Source of the DNA: JBHFEI01 sp041928815
GTDB taxonomy: Bacteria; Pseudomonadota; Alphaproteobacteria; Rhizobiales; Rhizobiaceae
Length of the DNA stretch: 64,000 nt
Direction: 5' to 3'
NCBI RefSeq assembly: GCF_041928815.1
Contig: NZ_JBHFEI010000001.1
Coordinates: 124,001-188,000, forward strand
The position numbers were made by a program, and so were the translations under genes. The notes beneath the pieces are model-generated. The model did no database searches and was not told where the DNA came from. It saw nothing but the letters and a program-made list of their open reading frames with translations. Positions 1-8,011 of the stretch are shown in pieces; the first letter of the stretch is position 1; each line of letters starts with the position of its first letter.

Positions 1-41
1 CGGCCGGCAATGTCGCGAAGGCTTGAGATCCGAGCGCCCAT
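1..41 (-). CDS. N-terminus of a probable HAD-type hydrolase (partial)
   Basis: On the minus strand an ATG at 41 opens a frame that runs off the left edge and reads MGARISSLRDIAGR. This resembles the N-terminus (SL-x-x-IA-x-x-YD) of the TIGR01459 NagD-like HAD phosphatases, which from memory often lie next to groESL in rhizobia. The frame also continues upstream of this ATG to another ATG at about 122, so the start is not certain. Only 13 codons are visible and the catalytic DxD motif lies outside the window. The family call rests on this short match and on gene order. Confidence 0.4.
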   Translation of the reverse strand, partial: MGARISSLRDIAG

Positions 42-273
42 GAAGGTTTCCGCGTGAGTAAGGACACCGGCTGACATCGCAAGGAAGCGGCGAGAATACA
101 AGCCATTTCTCCGGAAAATCATGGTGTTTTCAGGGGTGGCAAGCTCATCCGCCGGAGCGGATCGCCGGCGACAGCCGGCAGGTCGACGCCGTCATCGCGC
201 CATCCGATCGCGCGCAGGTTCCCTCTCGTTGAAAAAATTTTGTGCCGTCGTCGTCATTGGCGGGCGCGCGATC

Positions 274-304
274 CTTGACTCTCGTCCGGGCAGTCCTTAC
301 ATCG
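274..304 (+). promoter_or_regulatory. heat-shock (sigma-32-like) promoter of groESL
   Basis: CTTGAC at 274-279 is followed after 16 bases by CTTACATCG at 296-304. This resembles the alphaproteobacterial RpoH promoter pattern (CTTGAC, then a C-rich CTTAT-like -10). The -10 end lies 7 bases before the CIRCE element, so the transcription start would fall at or next to CIRCE, the usual arrangement for HrcA repression. Confidence 0.6.
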
Positions 305-311
305 ACCGTCG

Positions 312-338
312 CTGGCACTCATCCAAACAGAGTGCTAA
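312..338. promoter_or_regulatory. CIRCE operator (HrcA binding site)
   Basis: The inverted repeat CTGGCACTC-N9-GAGTGCTAA matches the CIRCE consensus TTAGCACTC-N9-GAGTGCTAA with two changes, both in the left arm. It lies 59 bases upstream of the groES start. CIRCE is bound by the HrcA repressor, whose activity depends on GroEL, so the operon is probably under HrcA feedback as well as the heat-shock sigma factor. Confidence 0.93.
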
Positions 339-397
339 TCGCCATCCTAGGATCAGGGATCCTGGTCCGCGACGTCATTTGATCGAGGGATTAGACA

Positions 398-694
398 ATG
401 ACAACCACGAACTTCCGTCCGCTGCATGACCGCGTCGTCGTACGCCGTGTCGAGTCCGAAGCCAAGACCAAGGGCGGCATCATCATCCCCGACACCGCCA
501 AGGAAAAGCCGCAGGAAGGCGAGATCGTCGCCGTCGGCTCCGGTGCGCGTGACGAGTCCGGCAAGGTCGTGCCGCTGGACGTCAAGGCCGGCGACCGGGT
601 GCTCTTCGGCAAGTGGTCGGGCACCGAAGTCAAGCTCAACGGCGAAGACCTTCTGATCATGAAGGAAGCCGACATCATGGGCATCATCGGCTGA
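398..694 (+). CDS. groES: co-chaperonin GroES
   Basis: This 98-residue protein is the Hsp10 lid of the GroEL folding chamber in the cytoplasm. It has the family features FRPLHDRVVVRR near the N-terminus, the mobile-loop segment TKGGIIIPDTAKEKP around residues 24-38, and the GEIVAVGSG and VLFGKWSGTEVK strands. Length is normal for the family. It lies 57 bases ahead of groEL and forms a two-gene operon behind the heat-shock promoter and CIRCE element. Alphaproteobacteria often carry several groESL copies. This one has the HrcA-type control region. Confidence 0.98.
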   Translation: MTTTNFRPLHDRVVVRRVESEAKTKGGIIIPDTAKEKPQEGEIVAVGSGARDESGKVVPLDVKAGDRVLFGKWSGTEVKLNGEDLLIMKEADIMGIIG

Positions 695-751
695 TCCTCA
701 CCGGTTCGCCTTCCCCTTCAAGACAACAAGAGACATTGGGAGTTTTCTCAC

Positions 752-2395
752 ATGGCTGCTAAAGATATCAAGTTTGGCCGCAATGCCCGCGAAAAGATGC
801 TGCGCGGCGTCGACATCCTCGCGGATGCGGTGAAGGTCACGCTCGGCCCCAAGGGCCGCAACGTCATCATCGACAAGTCCTTCGGCGCGCCGCGCATCAC
901 CAAGGACGGCGTCTCGGTCGCCAAGGAAATCGAGCTCGACGACAAGTTCGAGAACATGGGCGCCCAGATGGTCCGCGAAGTCGCTTCGAAGACCAACGAC
1001 ATCGCCGGTGACGGCACGACGACCGCGACGGTCCTGGCCCAGGCCATCGTCAAGGAAGGCGCCAAGGCGGTTGCCGCCGGCATGAACCCGATGGACCTGA
1101 AGCGCGGCATCGACCTCGCCGTCGCCGAAGTCGTTAAGGACCTCCAGGCCAAGGCCAAGAAGATCACCACGCCGGAAGAAGTCGCCCAGGTCGGCACGAT
1201 CTCGGCCAACGGCGAGAAGCAGATCGGCCTCGACATCGCCGAGGCGATGCAGAAGGTCGGTAATGAAGGCGTGATCACGGTCGAAGAGGCTAAGACCGCC
1301 GAGACCGAGCTCGAAGTTGTCGAAGGCATGCAGTTCGACCGCGGCTATCTCTCGCCCTACTTCGTCACCAACCCGGAAAAGATGGTCGCCGACCTCGAAG
1401 ACGCCTTCGTTCTCCTGCACGAGAAGAAGCTGTCGAACCTGCAGGCGATGCTCCCGGTTCTCGAAGCCGTCGTCCAGACCGGCAAGCCGCTGGTCATCGT
1501 CGCTGAAGACGTCGAAGGCGAAGCCCTGGCGACCCTCGTCGTCAACAAGCTGCGTGGCGGCCTCAAGATCGCTGCCGTCAAGGCTCCGGGCTTCGGCGAC
1601 CGCCGCAAGGCCATGCTCGAAGACATCGCCATCCTGACCGGCGGCACCGTGATCTCCGAGGACCTCGGCATCAAGCTCGAAAACGTCACGCTCGACATGC
1701 TCGGCCGTGCGAAGAAGATCTCGATCACCAAGGAAAACACCACGATCGTCGACGGCGCCGGCGCCAAGAACGAGATCGAAGGCCGCGTGGCCCAGATCAA
1801 GGCGCAGATCGAGGAAACCACCTCCGACTACGACCGCGAGAAGCTCCAGGAGCGCCTGGCCAAGCTCGCCGGCGGCGTTGCCGTCATCCGCGTCGGCGGC
1901 TCGACGGAAGTCGAAGTCAAGGAAAAGAAGGACCGCATCGACGACGCGCTGAACGCGACGCGCGCTGCCGTTCAGGAAGGCATCGTACCGGGCGGCGGCG
2001 TCGCCCTGCTGCGTTCCTCCTCGAAGATCGCCTCCAAGGGCGAGAACGACGACCAGGACGCCGGCATCAACATCGTCCGCAAGGCCCTGCAGTCGCTGGT
2101 TCGCCAGATCGCCGACAATGCGGGCGATGAGGCCTCCATCGTCGTCGGCAAGATCCTCGACAAGAACGAGGACAACTACGGCTACAACGCCCAGACCGGC
2201 GAATATGGTGACCTGATCGCGCTCGGCATCGTCGACCCGGTCAAGGTCGTCCGCACCGCGCTGCAGAACGCCGCGTCGGTCGCCTCGCTGCTGATCACCA
2301 CCGAGGCCATGATCGCCGAGCTTCCGAAGAAGGAAGCGGCCGGCGGCATGCCGGGCGGCATGGGCGGCATGGGCGGCATGGACGGCATGATGTAA
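752..2395 (+). CDS. groEL: chaperonin GroEL
   Basis: This 547-residue Hsp60 subunit forms the double-ring ATP-dependent folding machine. It shows the ATP-binding motif VTLGPKGRNVIID near residue 30, GDGTTTATVLAQAI near residue 86, the apical domain, the AAVKAPGFGDRRK segment, and the family signature around AAVQEGIVPGGGVALL. The C-terminus ends in the flexible Gly-Gly-Met tail (repeated GGM ending DGMM). Length is standard. It is the second gene of the groESL operon and is followed by a clear intrinsic terminator. Confidence 0.99.
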   Translation: MAAKDIKFGRNAREKMLRGVDILADAVKVTLGPKGRNVIIDKSFGAPRITKDGVSVAKEIELDDKFENMGAQMVREVASKTNDIAGDGTTTATVLAQAIVKEGAKAVAAGMNPMDLKRGIDLAVAEVVKDLQAKAKKITTPEEVAQVGTISANGEKQIGLDIAEAMQKVGNEGVITVEEAKTAETELEVVEGMQFDRGYLSPYFVTNPEKMVADLEDAFVLLHEKKLSNLQAMLPVLEAVVQTGKPLVIVAEDVEGEALATLVVNKLRGGLKIAAVKAPGFGDRRKAMLEDIAILTGGTVISEDLGIKLENVTLDMLGRAKKISITKENTTIVDGAGAKNEIEGRVAQIKAQIEETTSDYDREKLQERLAKLAGGVAVIRVGGSTEVEVKEKKDRIDDALNATRAAVQEGIVPGGGVALLRSSSKIASKGENDDQDAGINIVRKALQSLVRQIADNAGDEASIVVGKILDKNEDNYGYNAQTGEYGDLIALGIVDPVKVVRTALQNAASVASLLITTEAMIAELPKKEAAGGMPGGMGGMGGMDGMM

Positions 2396-2436
2396 TCAGC
2401 CGTCCGGATCACCCGATCCGAACGCATGCAATTGTG

Positions 2437-2468
2437 AAGGGGCGGGCCGCAAGGCTCGCCCCTTTTTC
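2437..2468 (+). terminator. intrinsic terminator of groESL
   Basis: An 11-bp GC-rich stem (AGGGGCGGGCC paired with GGCTCGCCCCT, loop GCAA, one G-T pair) is followed directly by a run of T. It lies 42 bases after the groEL stop. Confidence 0.9.
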
Positions 2469-2814
2469 ATGGCGGAAGGGCGAACCACGGTGTCCATACG
2501 GCATTCGACGCATTGCATCGCCGCGCCGAGCCTGCTGAAAGCGAAAGCGCCGGCCGACGCGCCGTCGTCACGTTAACCGTGTTTTAAGCATGGATTTGAC
2601 GAAACCCTGCGAAAGCGCGATGACGGAGAGGCGTGAGACTTTGCGTCCGGCGATCGCCGCGGTGAGGGGCGTTGCGGTCAAGGCGGAAGACGGGCAGGCC
2701 GCGCGGAGGAACCGGGGATGTGATCCACGGACCCGCCGCTTTCGTAATCATGTCTCCCTTCAAGCCGACGCAGAGACCGCAGGCAGGAATACTCTCGATG
2801 CCCCGAGGTAGACG
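2469..2814. other. intergenic stretch, no gene seen
   Basis: This is the gap between the groEL terminator and the next start. Short open frames exist on both strands, but none has a ribosome-binding site or recognisable protein. It presumably holds the promoter of the PAS-like gene at 2815. I could not identify a convincing -35/-10 pair. Confidence 0.5.
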
Positions 2815-3261
2815 GTGTTCAAGATAGTCCAGGCGCGCTTGTCGCAGCCTCTCCTTGCGGATGGCAGACCGGCCGACAGCCTGTCGGCGGACATGCTGTC
2901 GACGTTCTGCACCTCGGAGGCCTGGCAGGGCGACCTGTCGACGGGACTGATGCGGATCGGCGAGACCTCGGCGCAGGTGCATGGCATTTCGCCCGGCCAT
3001 TGCGGACTGCTCAGCCTGGTGCGGGCCTATGACGCCGAGGATCGCCTGCGCGTGCTCGAGCTTTTCGAGCAGGCCGCCGCCTGTTCCTCGTCCTTCTGCT
3101 TCTCCACCAGCGTGGTGCAGCCGCATGGCGGACGCCAGCCGCTCTTTTGCGTCGGACAGTCGACGGGGCTGGAGCGGCGCTATTGCGGCCAGATCGACGG
3201 CGTCTTCTTCTTTCCGAACTTCCAGACCTGGCCCGTCGGCCCCGCGCTGCACCGGCAATAG
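2815..3261 (+). CDS. short PAS-like domain protein (paralogue 1)
   Basis: This 148-residue protein has no output domain. The start is GTG, chosen because GAGG lies about 8 bases upstream. Residues about 45-115 have the layout of the second half of a PAS domain: a helix around HGISPGHCGLLSLVRAYD, a D/E-D-R helix (AEDRLRVLELFEQA), then strand-like SSFCFSTSVVQPHGG and PLFCVGQS, where a PAS sensor would carry 'F-x-x-E-R-x-x-x-xDG-x-x-R'. It shares this core with the protein at 11662-12081 (HGIS, CG, LRAY, SFCF, LFC and G at equivalent places), so the two are paralogues. Function is unknown. The basis is pattern resemblance only, and a cofactor-binding residue cannot be named. Confidence 0.6.
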   Translation: MFKIVQARLSQPLLADGRPADSLSADMLSTFCTSEAWQGDLSTGLMRIGETSAQVHGISPGHCGLLSLVRAYDAEDRLRVLELFEQAAACSSSFCFSTSVVQPHGGRQPLFCVGQSTGLERRYCGQIDGVFFFPNFQTWPVGPALHRQ

Positions 3262-3267
3262 GCCGCC

Positions 3268-4485
3268 TCAGCCGAGAAGCGCCTTCAGGTCCGTCGCCGG
3301 ATCGGCGATCGCCGCGCGTGGCGGCGTCATGCCGGCCTCGATCATCTTCTTGCCGACGACATAGGCCTTCGCGTCGTTGATCGCATCGACCGCGATCAGC
3401 GCGCCTTCGCGATAATACCAGACCGAGACGCTGCCGTCGCGCGCGCCCGGCCGCACCACCGTCTCGTCATGGCCGAGGCCGAAACCGGCGATCTGCAGCT
3501 TGACGTCGTACTGATCCGACCAGAACCACGGTTTCGGCACATAGGGCGCCGCGGCACCGGCAAGGATCGCGGCGACCGCCTCGGCCTGGTCGACGGCGTT
3601 CTGCACCGATTCGAGGCGGATGAGCATGTCGCCGAAGGGCAGCACGGCGCAGTCGCCGGCGGCATAGATCGCCGGATCGGACGTCCGGCCGAAGGCATCG
3701 ACGACGATGCCGTTGCCGGTGTCGAGCCCGGCGCGCCGGGCTAGGCCGTCATTGGCGGCGACGCCGATGCCGACGATGACGAGATCGACCGCGATCCGGC
3801 GGCCGTCCGACAGGTCCGCGGCAACCACCCGGCCGTCGCGGCCTTCGAGGGCCCTGAGCCCGGTGCCTTCGAGCAGGGTGACGCCGCGGGCGCGGTGGAT
3901 GTCGCGGACGATGTCGGAGGTCGCGGAGGCGGCGACACGCTGCAGGATGCGGTCGGCCATCTCGATCAGCGTCACCTCCAGCCCGCGCTGGCGGGCGACG
4001 GCCGCCGCCTCGAGCCCGATATAGCCGCCGCCGACGATGAGCGCCGTCCGCCCGGGTTGCATCGCCGCGCCGAGCCGGTCGGCGTCGCGATAGTCGCGAA
4101 GCGTGAAGACCCCCTCGAGGTCACCGCCGACGGCGGCCGGCAGACGGCGCGGCGCGGCGCCGGTGGCAAGCACGAGGGCGTCGTAATCGAGCAAGGCGCC
4201 GTCCGACAGCTGCACGCTCCGGCGATCCCGGTCGATCGCCGTGACGCTGGTCGACAGGCGCAGGTCGATCCGGTTGTCGTCGTACCAGGCGTGCGGCCGG
4301 TAGGTCAGCCGGTCGAGCGGAAGTTCGCCGGTCAGGTATTTCTTGGACAGCGGCGGCCGCTGGTAGGGCAGGCTCGCCTCGTCGGCGACAAGCGTGACCG
4401 GCCGCATGTCCTTCAGCGCGCGCAGTTTCGCCGCAAGCGCGAAGCCCGCCTGCCCTCCTCCGACGATCACCAGCCGATTGTCCAT
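3268..4485 (-). CDS. FAD-dependent NAD(P)H ferredoxin/rubredoxin reductase
   Basis: This 405-residue flavoprotein is of the ferredoxin-reductase type that passes electrons from NAD(P)H to a 2Fe-2S ferredoxin for an oxygenase or P450. It has an N-terminal FAD dinucleotide fold (IVGGGQAGFALA), a central NAD fold (LIVGGGYIGLEAAAVA), the second FAD motif IYAAGDCA, and the C-terminal reductase domain (PWFWSDQYDVKLQIAG). The start MDNRL is chosen for the family-typical N-terminus and an AGGGGC-like ribosome-binding site. The open frame extends much further upstream, but that part is not reductase-like. No ferredoxin or oxygenase gene is adjacent, so the partner is unknown. Confidence 0.88.
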   Translation of the reverse strand: MDNRLVIVGGGQAGFALAAKLRALKDMRPVTLVADEASLPYQRPPLSKKYLTGELPLDRLTYRPHAWYDDNRIDLRLSTSVTAIDRDRRSVQLSDGALLDYDALVLATGAAPRRLPAAVGGDLEGVFTLRDYRDADRLGAAMQPGRTALIVGGGYIGLEAAAVARQRGLEVTLIEMADRILQRVAASATSDIVRDIHRARGVTLLEGTGLRALEGRDGRVVAADLSDGRRIAVDLVIVGIGVAANDGLARRAGLDTGNGIVVDAFGRTSDPAIYAAGDCAVLPFGDMLIRLESVQNAVDQAEAVAAILAGAAAPYVPKPWFWSDQYDVKLQIAGFGLGHDETVVRPGARDGSVSVWYYREGALIAVDAINDAKAYVVGKKMIEAGMTPPRAAIADPATDLKALLG

Positions 4486-4589
4486 TCGCCCCTGCCCCTT
4501 CCTTCGGCCCCGGCCGGCATGGCCGGCCCATTTTTGCTGTCTTAGCCGATTATTTCGCATCGCGTGCCGCGCATTTGCGGCGAATGCGG

Positions 4590-4994
4590 TCAATCTCCGT
4601 CGCTTGCGGGCAGACTGCCGATCGTGCCGAGCCAGGGCACGGCGGAGCGGCACCAGATTGCCCCGCGCGGCACCAGCATCGCCCGCTCCTCGATCGCGCC
4701 CCAGCGGATCCCACAGTCGTCGGCCTCGTCTCCCTCGCCGGCGGTGAACAGCGGCGCGCCGCAATCGCCGCAGAAATACTGGCGGCGGCCGCGGCCGTTG
4801 TCGCCGACCTTGCGATAGAGCTTCGGCGTACCGCCGGTCAACCGGAGCGCGGCGCGCGGCACGAGCGCCGTCACCCGGAAGGGCGATCCCGTCAGCGACT
4901 GGCAATCGGTGCAATGGCAGACGCCGACCGCCTCCGGGTCGACCTCGGCCGAAAAGGTCACGCGGCCACAATGGCACCGGCCATTCACGCGCAT
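4590..4994 (-). CDS. GFA/CENP-V family zinc protein
   Basis: This 134-residue protein is of the glutathione-dependent formaldehyde-activating (GFA) family. The zinc-binding cysteines are visible: GRCHCGRV near the N-terminus, VCHCTDC at about residues 25-31, and FCGDCGAPLF at about residues 74-83. The family name comes from Paracoccus Gfa, but most members have no proven activity. It has a good AAGGGAGA ribosome-binding site and lies 30 bases after the glutathione transferase gene on the same strand, so the two probably form a glutathione-linked operon. Confidence 0.85.
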   Translation of the reverse strand: MRVNGRCHCGRVTFSAEVDPEAVGVCHCTDCQSLTGSPFRVTALVPRAALRLTGGTPKLYRKVGDNGRGRRQYFCGDCGAPLFTAGEGDEADDCGIRWGAIEERAMLVPRGAIWCRSAVPWLGTIGSLPASDGD

Positions 4995-5024
4995 CAGCGG
5001 GATCTCCCTTTCAAAACCGTATCG

Positions 5025-5732
5025 TCAGTCCCGCTTCGGGATTTCCATGCCGCGTTGTGCGGCCGGGCGCGCAAGACCGCGATCGACCCAGGCCATGACG
5101 TTCGGGAAGCGGGAATATTCCAGCACGTCGGCTCCGCCGTAGAATTTGCGCGCACCCTCGATCCAGGGATAGGTGGCGATGTCGGCGATCGTGTAGTCGT
5201 CGCCCATCAGCCATTGCCGGCCTTCGAGGCGCCCCTCCAGCACGCCAAGAAGACGCTTCGCCTCGTCGCGGTAACGCTCCATCGGATAGGAATTGTTGGC
5301 GACCTTGTCGGCGGCGAATTTGAAGAAATGCCCGAACTGGCCGAACATCGGCCCGACGCCGCCCATCTGGAACATCACCCAAGCGAGCGTCTCGTAGCGG
5401 CCGGACGCGCTCTTCGGCAGGAGTTTCCCCGTTTTTTCCGCGAGATAGACCAGGATCGCGCCGGATTCGAAGAGCCCGATCGGCGCCCCGTCCGGTCCGC
5501 TCGGATCGATGATCGCCGGGATGCGGCCATTCGGATTGAGCGAGACGAATTCCGGCGATTTCTGGTCGTTGGTGCCGAACGAGATCAGATGCGCCTCGTA
5601 GGGCAGTTCCAGTTCCTCCAGCGCGATCGACACCTTCACGCCGTTCGGCGTCGGCAGCGAATAGAGCTGGATGACGTCCGGGTTCTTTGCCGGCCAGCGG
5701 GCGGTGATCGGGAATGCGGAGAGATCGGCCAT
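5025..5732 (-). CDS. glutathione S-transferase, YfcG/Nu-class
   Basis: This 235-residue cytosolic glutathione transferase has an N-terminal thioredoxin fold with the TPNGVKV segment, whose Thr-Pro-Asn is typical of the Nu-class enzymes YfcG and YghU. SLNPNGRIPAIID (cis-Pro) and FESGAILVYLAEKTG (glutathione-gamma-Glu site) follow, then an all-helical C-terminal domain including GGVGPMFGQFGHFFKFA and YTIADIATYPW. E. coli YfcG shows disulfide-bond reductase activity, which is the best functional guess. The start at MADLS places the thioredoxin fold about 20 residues in. It is probably cotranscribed with the downstream GFA gene. Confidence 0.9.
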   Translation of the reverse strand: MADLSAFPITARWPAKNPDVIQLYSLPTPNGVKVSIALEELELPYEAHLISFGTNDQKSPEFVSLNPNGRIPAIIDPSGPDGAPIGLFESGAILVYLAEKTGKLLPKSASGRYETLAWVMFQMGGVGPMFGQFGHFFKFAADKVANNSYPMERYRDEAKRLLGVLEGRLEGRQWLMGDDYTIADIATYPWIEGARKFYGGADVLEYSRFPNVMAWVDRGLARPAAQRGMEIPKRD

Positions 5733-5917
5733 CGGAGCGGTCCTTGGGAGGGAGAGGCGGGAGGCCCGATATAGGCGCGGGCGAAAGCCGGAACAAGGGA
5801 GCGGGCCGACCGCCCGGCCCCTCATCCAGACGTCACCGAAGTGTCAACCTTCCATCACCCGGACGTCACGCAGCCCGCCTATCCGGTGGCCATCCGCAGC
5901 AACGAAAGGATAGCACC

Positions 5918-7273
5918 ATGAGGAAGACCCTGCTGGCGTCCGCAGCCCTCCTTACCCTTCTCCCCGCTTTCGCGCAGGCCGGAGAGACGGAATTTCCGGC
6001 AAAGCTCGTGCGGCACGCGATCCTTCCGGCCAATACGATCATCGCCGCGCCGGCCGACGCAGCCGAACACCTGAAGACGTCGGGAAAATTCACCACACCG
6101 GACCGCACGCGCGCCGAGGGCCTCGGCACCGTCGTCGGCAAGGACGGCGTGCGCGAGACCGATCTGTCGCTCCCCTTCGACGGCCAGCCGATGCAGGGCT
6201 TTTCCGGCATCAAGGCGATGGCGGACGGCACGTTCTGGACGCTTTCCGACAATGGCTTCGGCTCGAAGGCCAATTCGAGCGACGCGATGCTGATGCTGCA
6301 CCACATCCGTTTCGACTGGGAGAACGGCACGGTCGAAGCGGTCGAGACGGTCTTCCTCTCCGATCCCGACCGCAAGGCTCCCTTCCCGATCGTCATGGAA
6401 GGGGCGGAGAAGCGCTATCTGACCGGCGCGGATTTCGACGTCGAATCGATCCAGCCGGTCGCGGACGGCTTCTGGATCGGCGAGGAGTTTGGCCCTTACC
6501 TGTTGAAATTCACCCGTGACGGCACGCTGACCGACGTGATCGCGACGAAGGCCGGCGAGATCGAGGTCAAGTCCCCCGACAATCCGACCCTCGTCGTCCC
6601 CGCCAACCCGACGGCGAAAATTCCCGCCTTCAACCTGAAGCGCTCCGGTGGTTATGAAGGCCTCGCCTTGTCGATGGACGGGACGAAACTCTACGGCATG
6701 CTCGAAGGCCCGCTCTACGGGCAAGACGGCTCCGTCGAGAAAGACGGCGAGCTGACGGCGCTGCGCGTCATCGAATTCGATATCGCTTCCAAGGCCTGGA
6801 CCGGCCGCACCTGGCTCTATCCGCTCTCGGCCGGCGGCGAGGCGATCGGCGACTTCAACATGCTCGACGCGACCACCGCCCTCGTCATCGAGCGCGACAA
6901 CGGCGCCGGCCGCGCGCCGGTCTGCGCCGATCCGAAGGCACCGGCCCCGGACTGCTTCCAGGCGGAAGCGAAGCACAAGCGCGTCTACAAGATCGAGATG
7001 ACCGAGGAGAACGGCGGCAAAGCCGTGCGCAAGGTCGGCTATATCGACCTGATGACGATCGCCGATCCCGACAAGCGCAAGCGCCAGGGCGGCGGCGAAG
7101 GTTTTTACGACATGCCCTTCGTCACCATCGAGAATGTCGACCGCGTCGATGAAACACACATCGTCGTCGGCAACGACAACAACCTGCCCTTCTCGGCCGG
7201 CCGCGCGTTGCACAAGACCGACGACAACGAGTTCGTGCTGCTCGACGTCGCCGATTTCCTCGCGGCGAAGTAA
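5918..7273 (+). CDS. exported esterase-like protein of the phytase superfamily
   Basis: This 451-residue protein begins with a clear Sec signal peptide (MRKTLLASAALLTLLPAFAQA, cleavage likely after AQA). The mature part matches the esterase-like activity of phytase family (PF13449): GFSGIKAMADGTFWTLSDNGFG, DFDVESIQPVADGFWIGEEFGPYLLKF, GGYEGLALSMDGTKLYGMLEG and a late HIVVGNDNNLPFS, as expected for a beta-propeller. The natural substrate is unknown, but a periplasmic or extracellular phosphoester or ester is the family expectation. The ATG was chosen for the signal peptide and the GAAAGGA ribosome-binding site. It is a single-gene unit closed by its own terminator. Confidence 0.85.
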   Translation: MRKTLLASAALLTLLPAFAQAGETEFPAKLVRHAILPANTIIAAPADAAEHLKTSGKFTTPDRTRAEGLGTVVGKDGVRETDLSLPFDGQPMQGFSGIKAMADGTFWTLSDNGFGSKANSSDAMLMLHHIRFDWENGTVEAVETVFLSDPDRKAPFPIVMEGAEKRYLTGADFDVESIQPVADGFWIGEEFGPYLLKFTRDGTLTDVIATKAGEIEVKSPDNPTLVVPANPTAKIPAFNLKRSGGYEGLALSMDGTKLYGMLEGPLYGQDGSVEKDGELTALRVIEFDIASKAWTGRTWLYPLSAGGEAIGDFNMLDATTALVIERDNGAGRAPVCADPKAPAPDCFQAEAKHKRVYKIEMTEENGGKAVRKVGYIDLMTIADPDKRKRQGGGEGFYDMPFVTIENVDRVDETHIVVGNDNNLPFSAGRALHKTDDNEFVLLDVADFLAAK

Positions 7274-7285
7274 CTGGTGAACGGA

Positions 7286-7313
7286 GGCGTCCGGTTCCGC
7301 CGGGCGCCTTTTT
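7286..7313 (+). terminator. intrinsic terminator
   Basis: The 9-bp stem GGCGTCCGG/CCGGGCGCC (one G-T pair, loop TTCCG) is followed by five T. It terminates the phytase-like gene and ends three bases before the convergent hisG stop. Confidence 0.85.
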
Positions 7314-7315
7314 CG

Positions 7316-8011
7316 TCAGAGAACGGCGCGGACGCGCCGGACGATCTCCGCGATTTTAGGGTCGTCGTCGTGCGAGGCCTTGCGGGCGCGCACGAGGCAG
7401 GCCTCGGAGCGCAGGATGACGCCGTCCGAGAGGATCTTCAGGTGGTTGGCGACGAGCGTCGAGCCGGTCGAGGTGATGTCGACGATGATGTCGGCCGAGC
7501 CCGAGGCGGGTGCGCCTTCCGTCGCGCCGAGGCTTTCGACGATACGGTAGAGCTGGATGCCGTGGCTGCCGGAGAAGAAGGCCTGCGTCAGCCGCCAGTA
7601 TTTCGTCGCGATCGACAGGCGCCGGCCGTGGCGGGCGCGGAAATCGGCGGCGACGTCGCCGAGATCGGCCATCGTCTCGACGTCGAGCCAGATGTCGGGC
7701 ACGGCGACGACGACGTCGGCATGGCCGAAGCCGAGCCTTGCGCAGATCTCGACGCGGGCCTCGGCGTCCGCCAGCCCCTCGCGCACCAGATCCTCGCCGG
7801 TCACGCCGAAATCGACGGTGCCGTTGCCGATCTCGCGGGCGATCTCCGAGGCCGAGAGATAGGCGATCTCGACGCCCTCCTCGCCCTCGACGCGGCCACG
7901 ATAGGACCGGCCGTTGCCGATGCCGGTGATCTTCAGCCCGGCGCGCTCGAAGACGGCGGAGGCGTCCTCCTTCATGCGCCCCTTGGACGGCAGGCCGATG
8001 GTGACGGTCAT
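7316..8011 (-). CDS. hisG: ATP phosphoribosyltransferase catalytic subunit, short form
   Basis: This 231-residue enzyme joins ATP and PRPP in the first, feedback-controlled step of histidine synthesis. It begins TIGLPSKGRMKEDA, and shows DFGVTGEDLVREG and the PRPP-binding DIIVDITSTGSTLVAN. The length is that of the short HisG form, which lacks the regulatory ACT-like domain and needs HisZ. hisZ lies directly upstream with a four-base ATGA overlap, indicating translational coupling. The other his genes are not in the window. Confidence 0.96.
   Translation of the reverse strand: MTVTIGLPSKGRMKEDASAVFERAGLKITGIGNGRSYRGRVEGEEGVEIAYLSASEIAREIGNGTVDFGVTGEDLVREGLADAEARVEICARLGFGHADVVVAVPDIWLDVETMADLGDVAADFRARHGRRLSIATKYWRLTQAFFSGSHGIQLYRIVESLGATEGAPASGSADIIVDITSTGSTLVANHLKILSDGVILRSEACLVRARKASHDDDPKIAEIVRRVRAVL

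Noticed and set aside
121..429. 102-codon open frame overlapping the groES promoter and start
   Set aside because: It covers the heat-shock promoter and CIRCE and overlaps groES in another frame. There is no ribosome-binding site or protein family, so it is chance coding potential.
698..1420. Long open frames antisense to groEL, and similar ones antisense to hisS, glcD, bcsB and guaB
   Set aside because: In high-GC DNA, real genes produce long antisense frames through codon-position bias. These have low-complexity Arg/Asp/Gly-rich translations and no start signals.
4486..4977. N-terminal extension of the ferredoxin reductase frame
   Set aside because: The upstream part overlaps the GFA gene, is Arg-rich and not reductase-like. 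The FAD motif begins right after MDNRL, so the shorter start is preferred.
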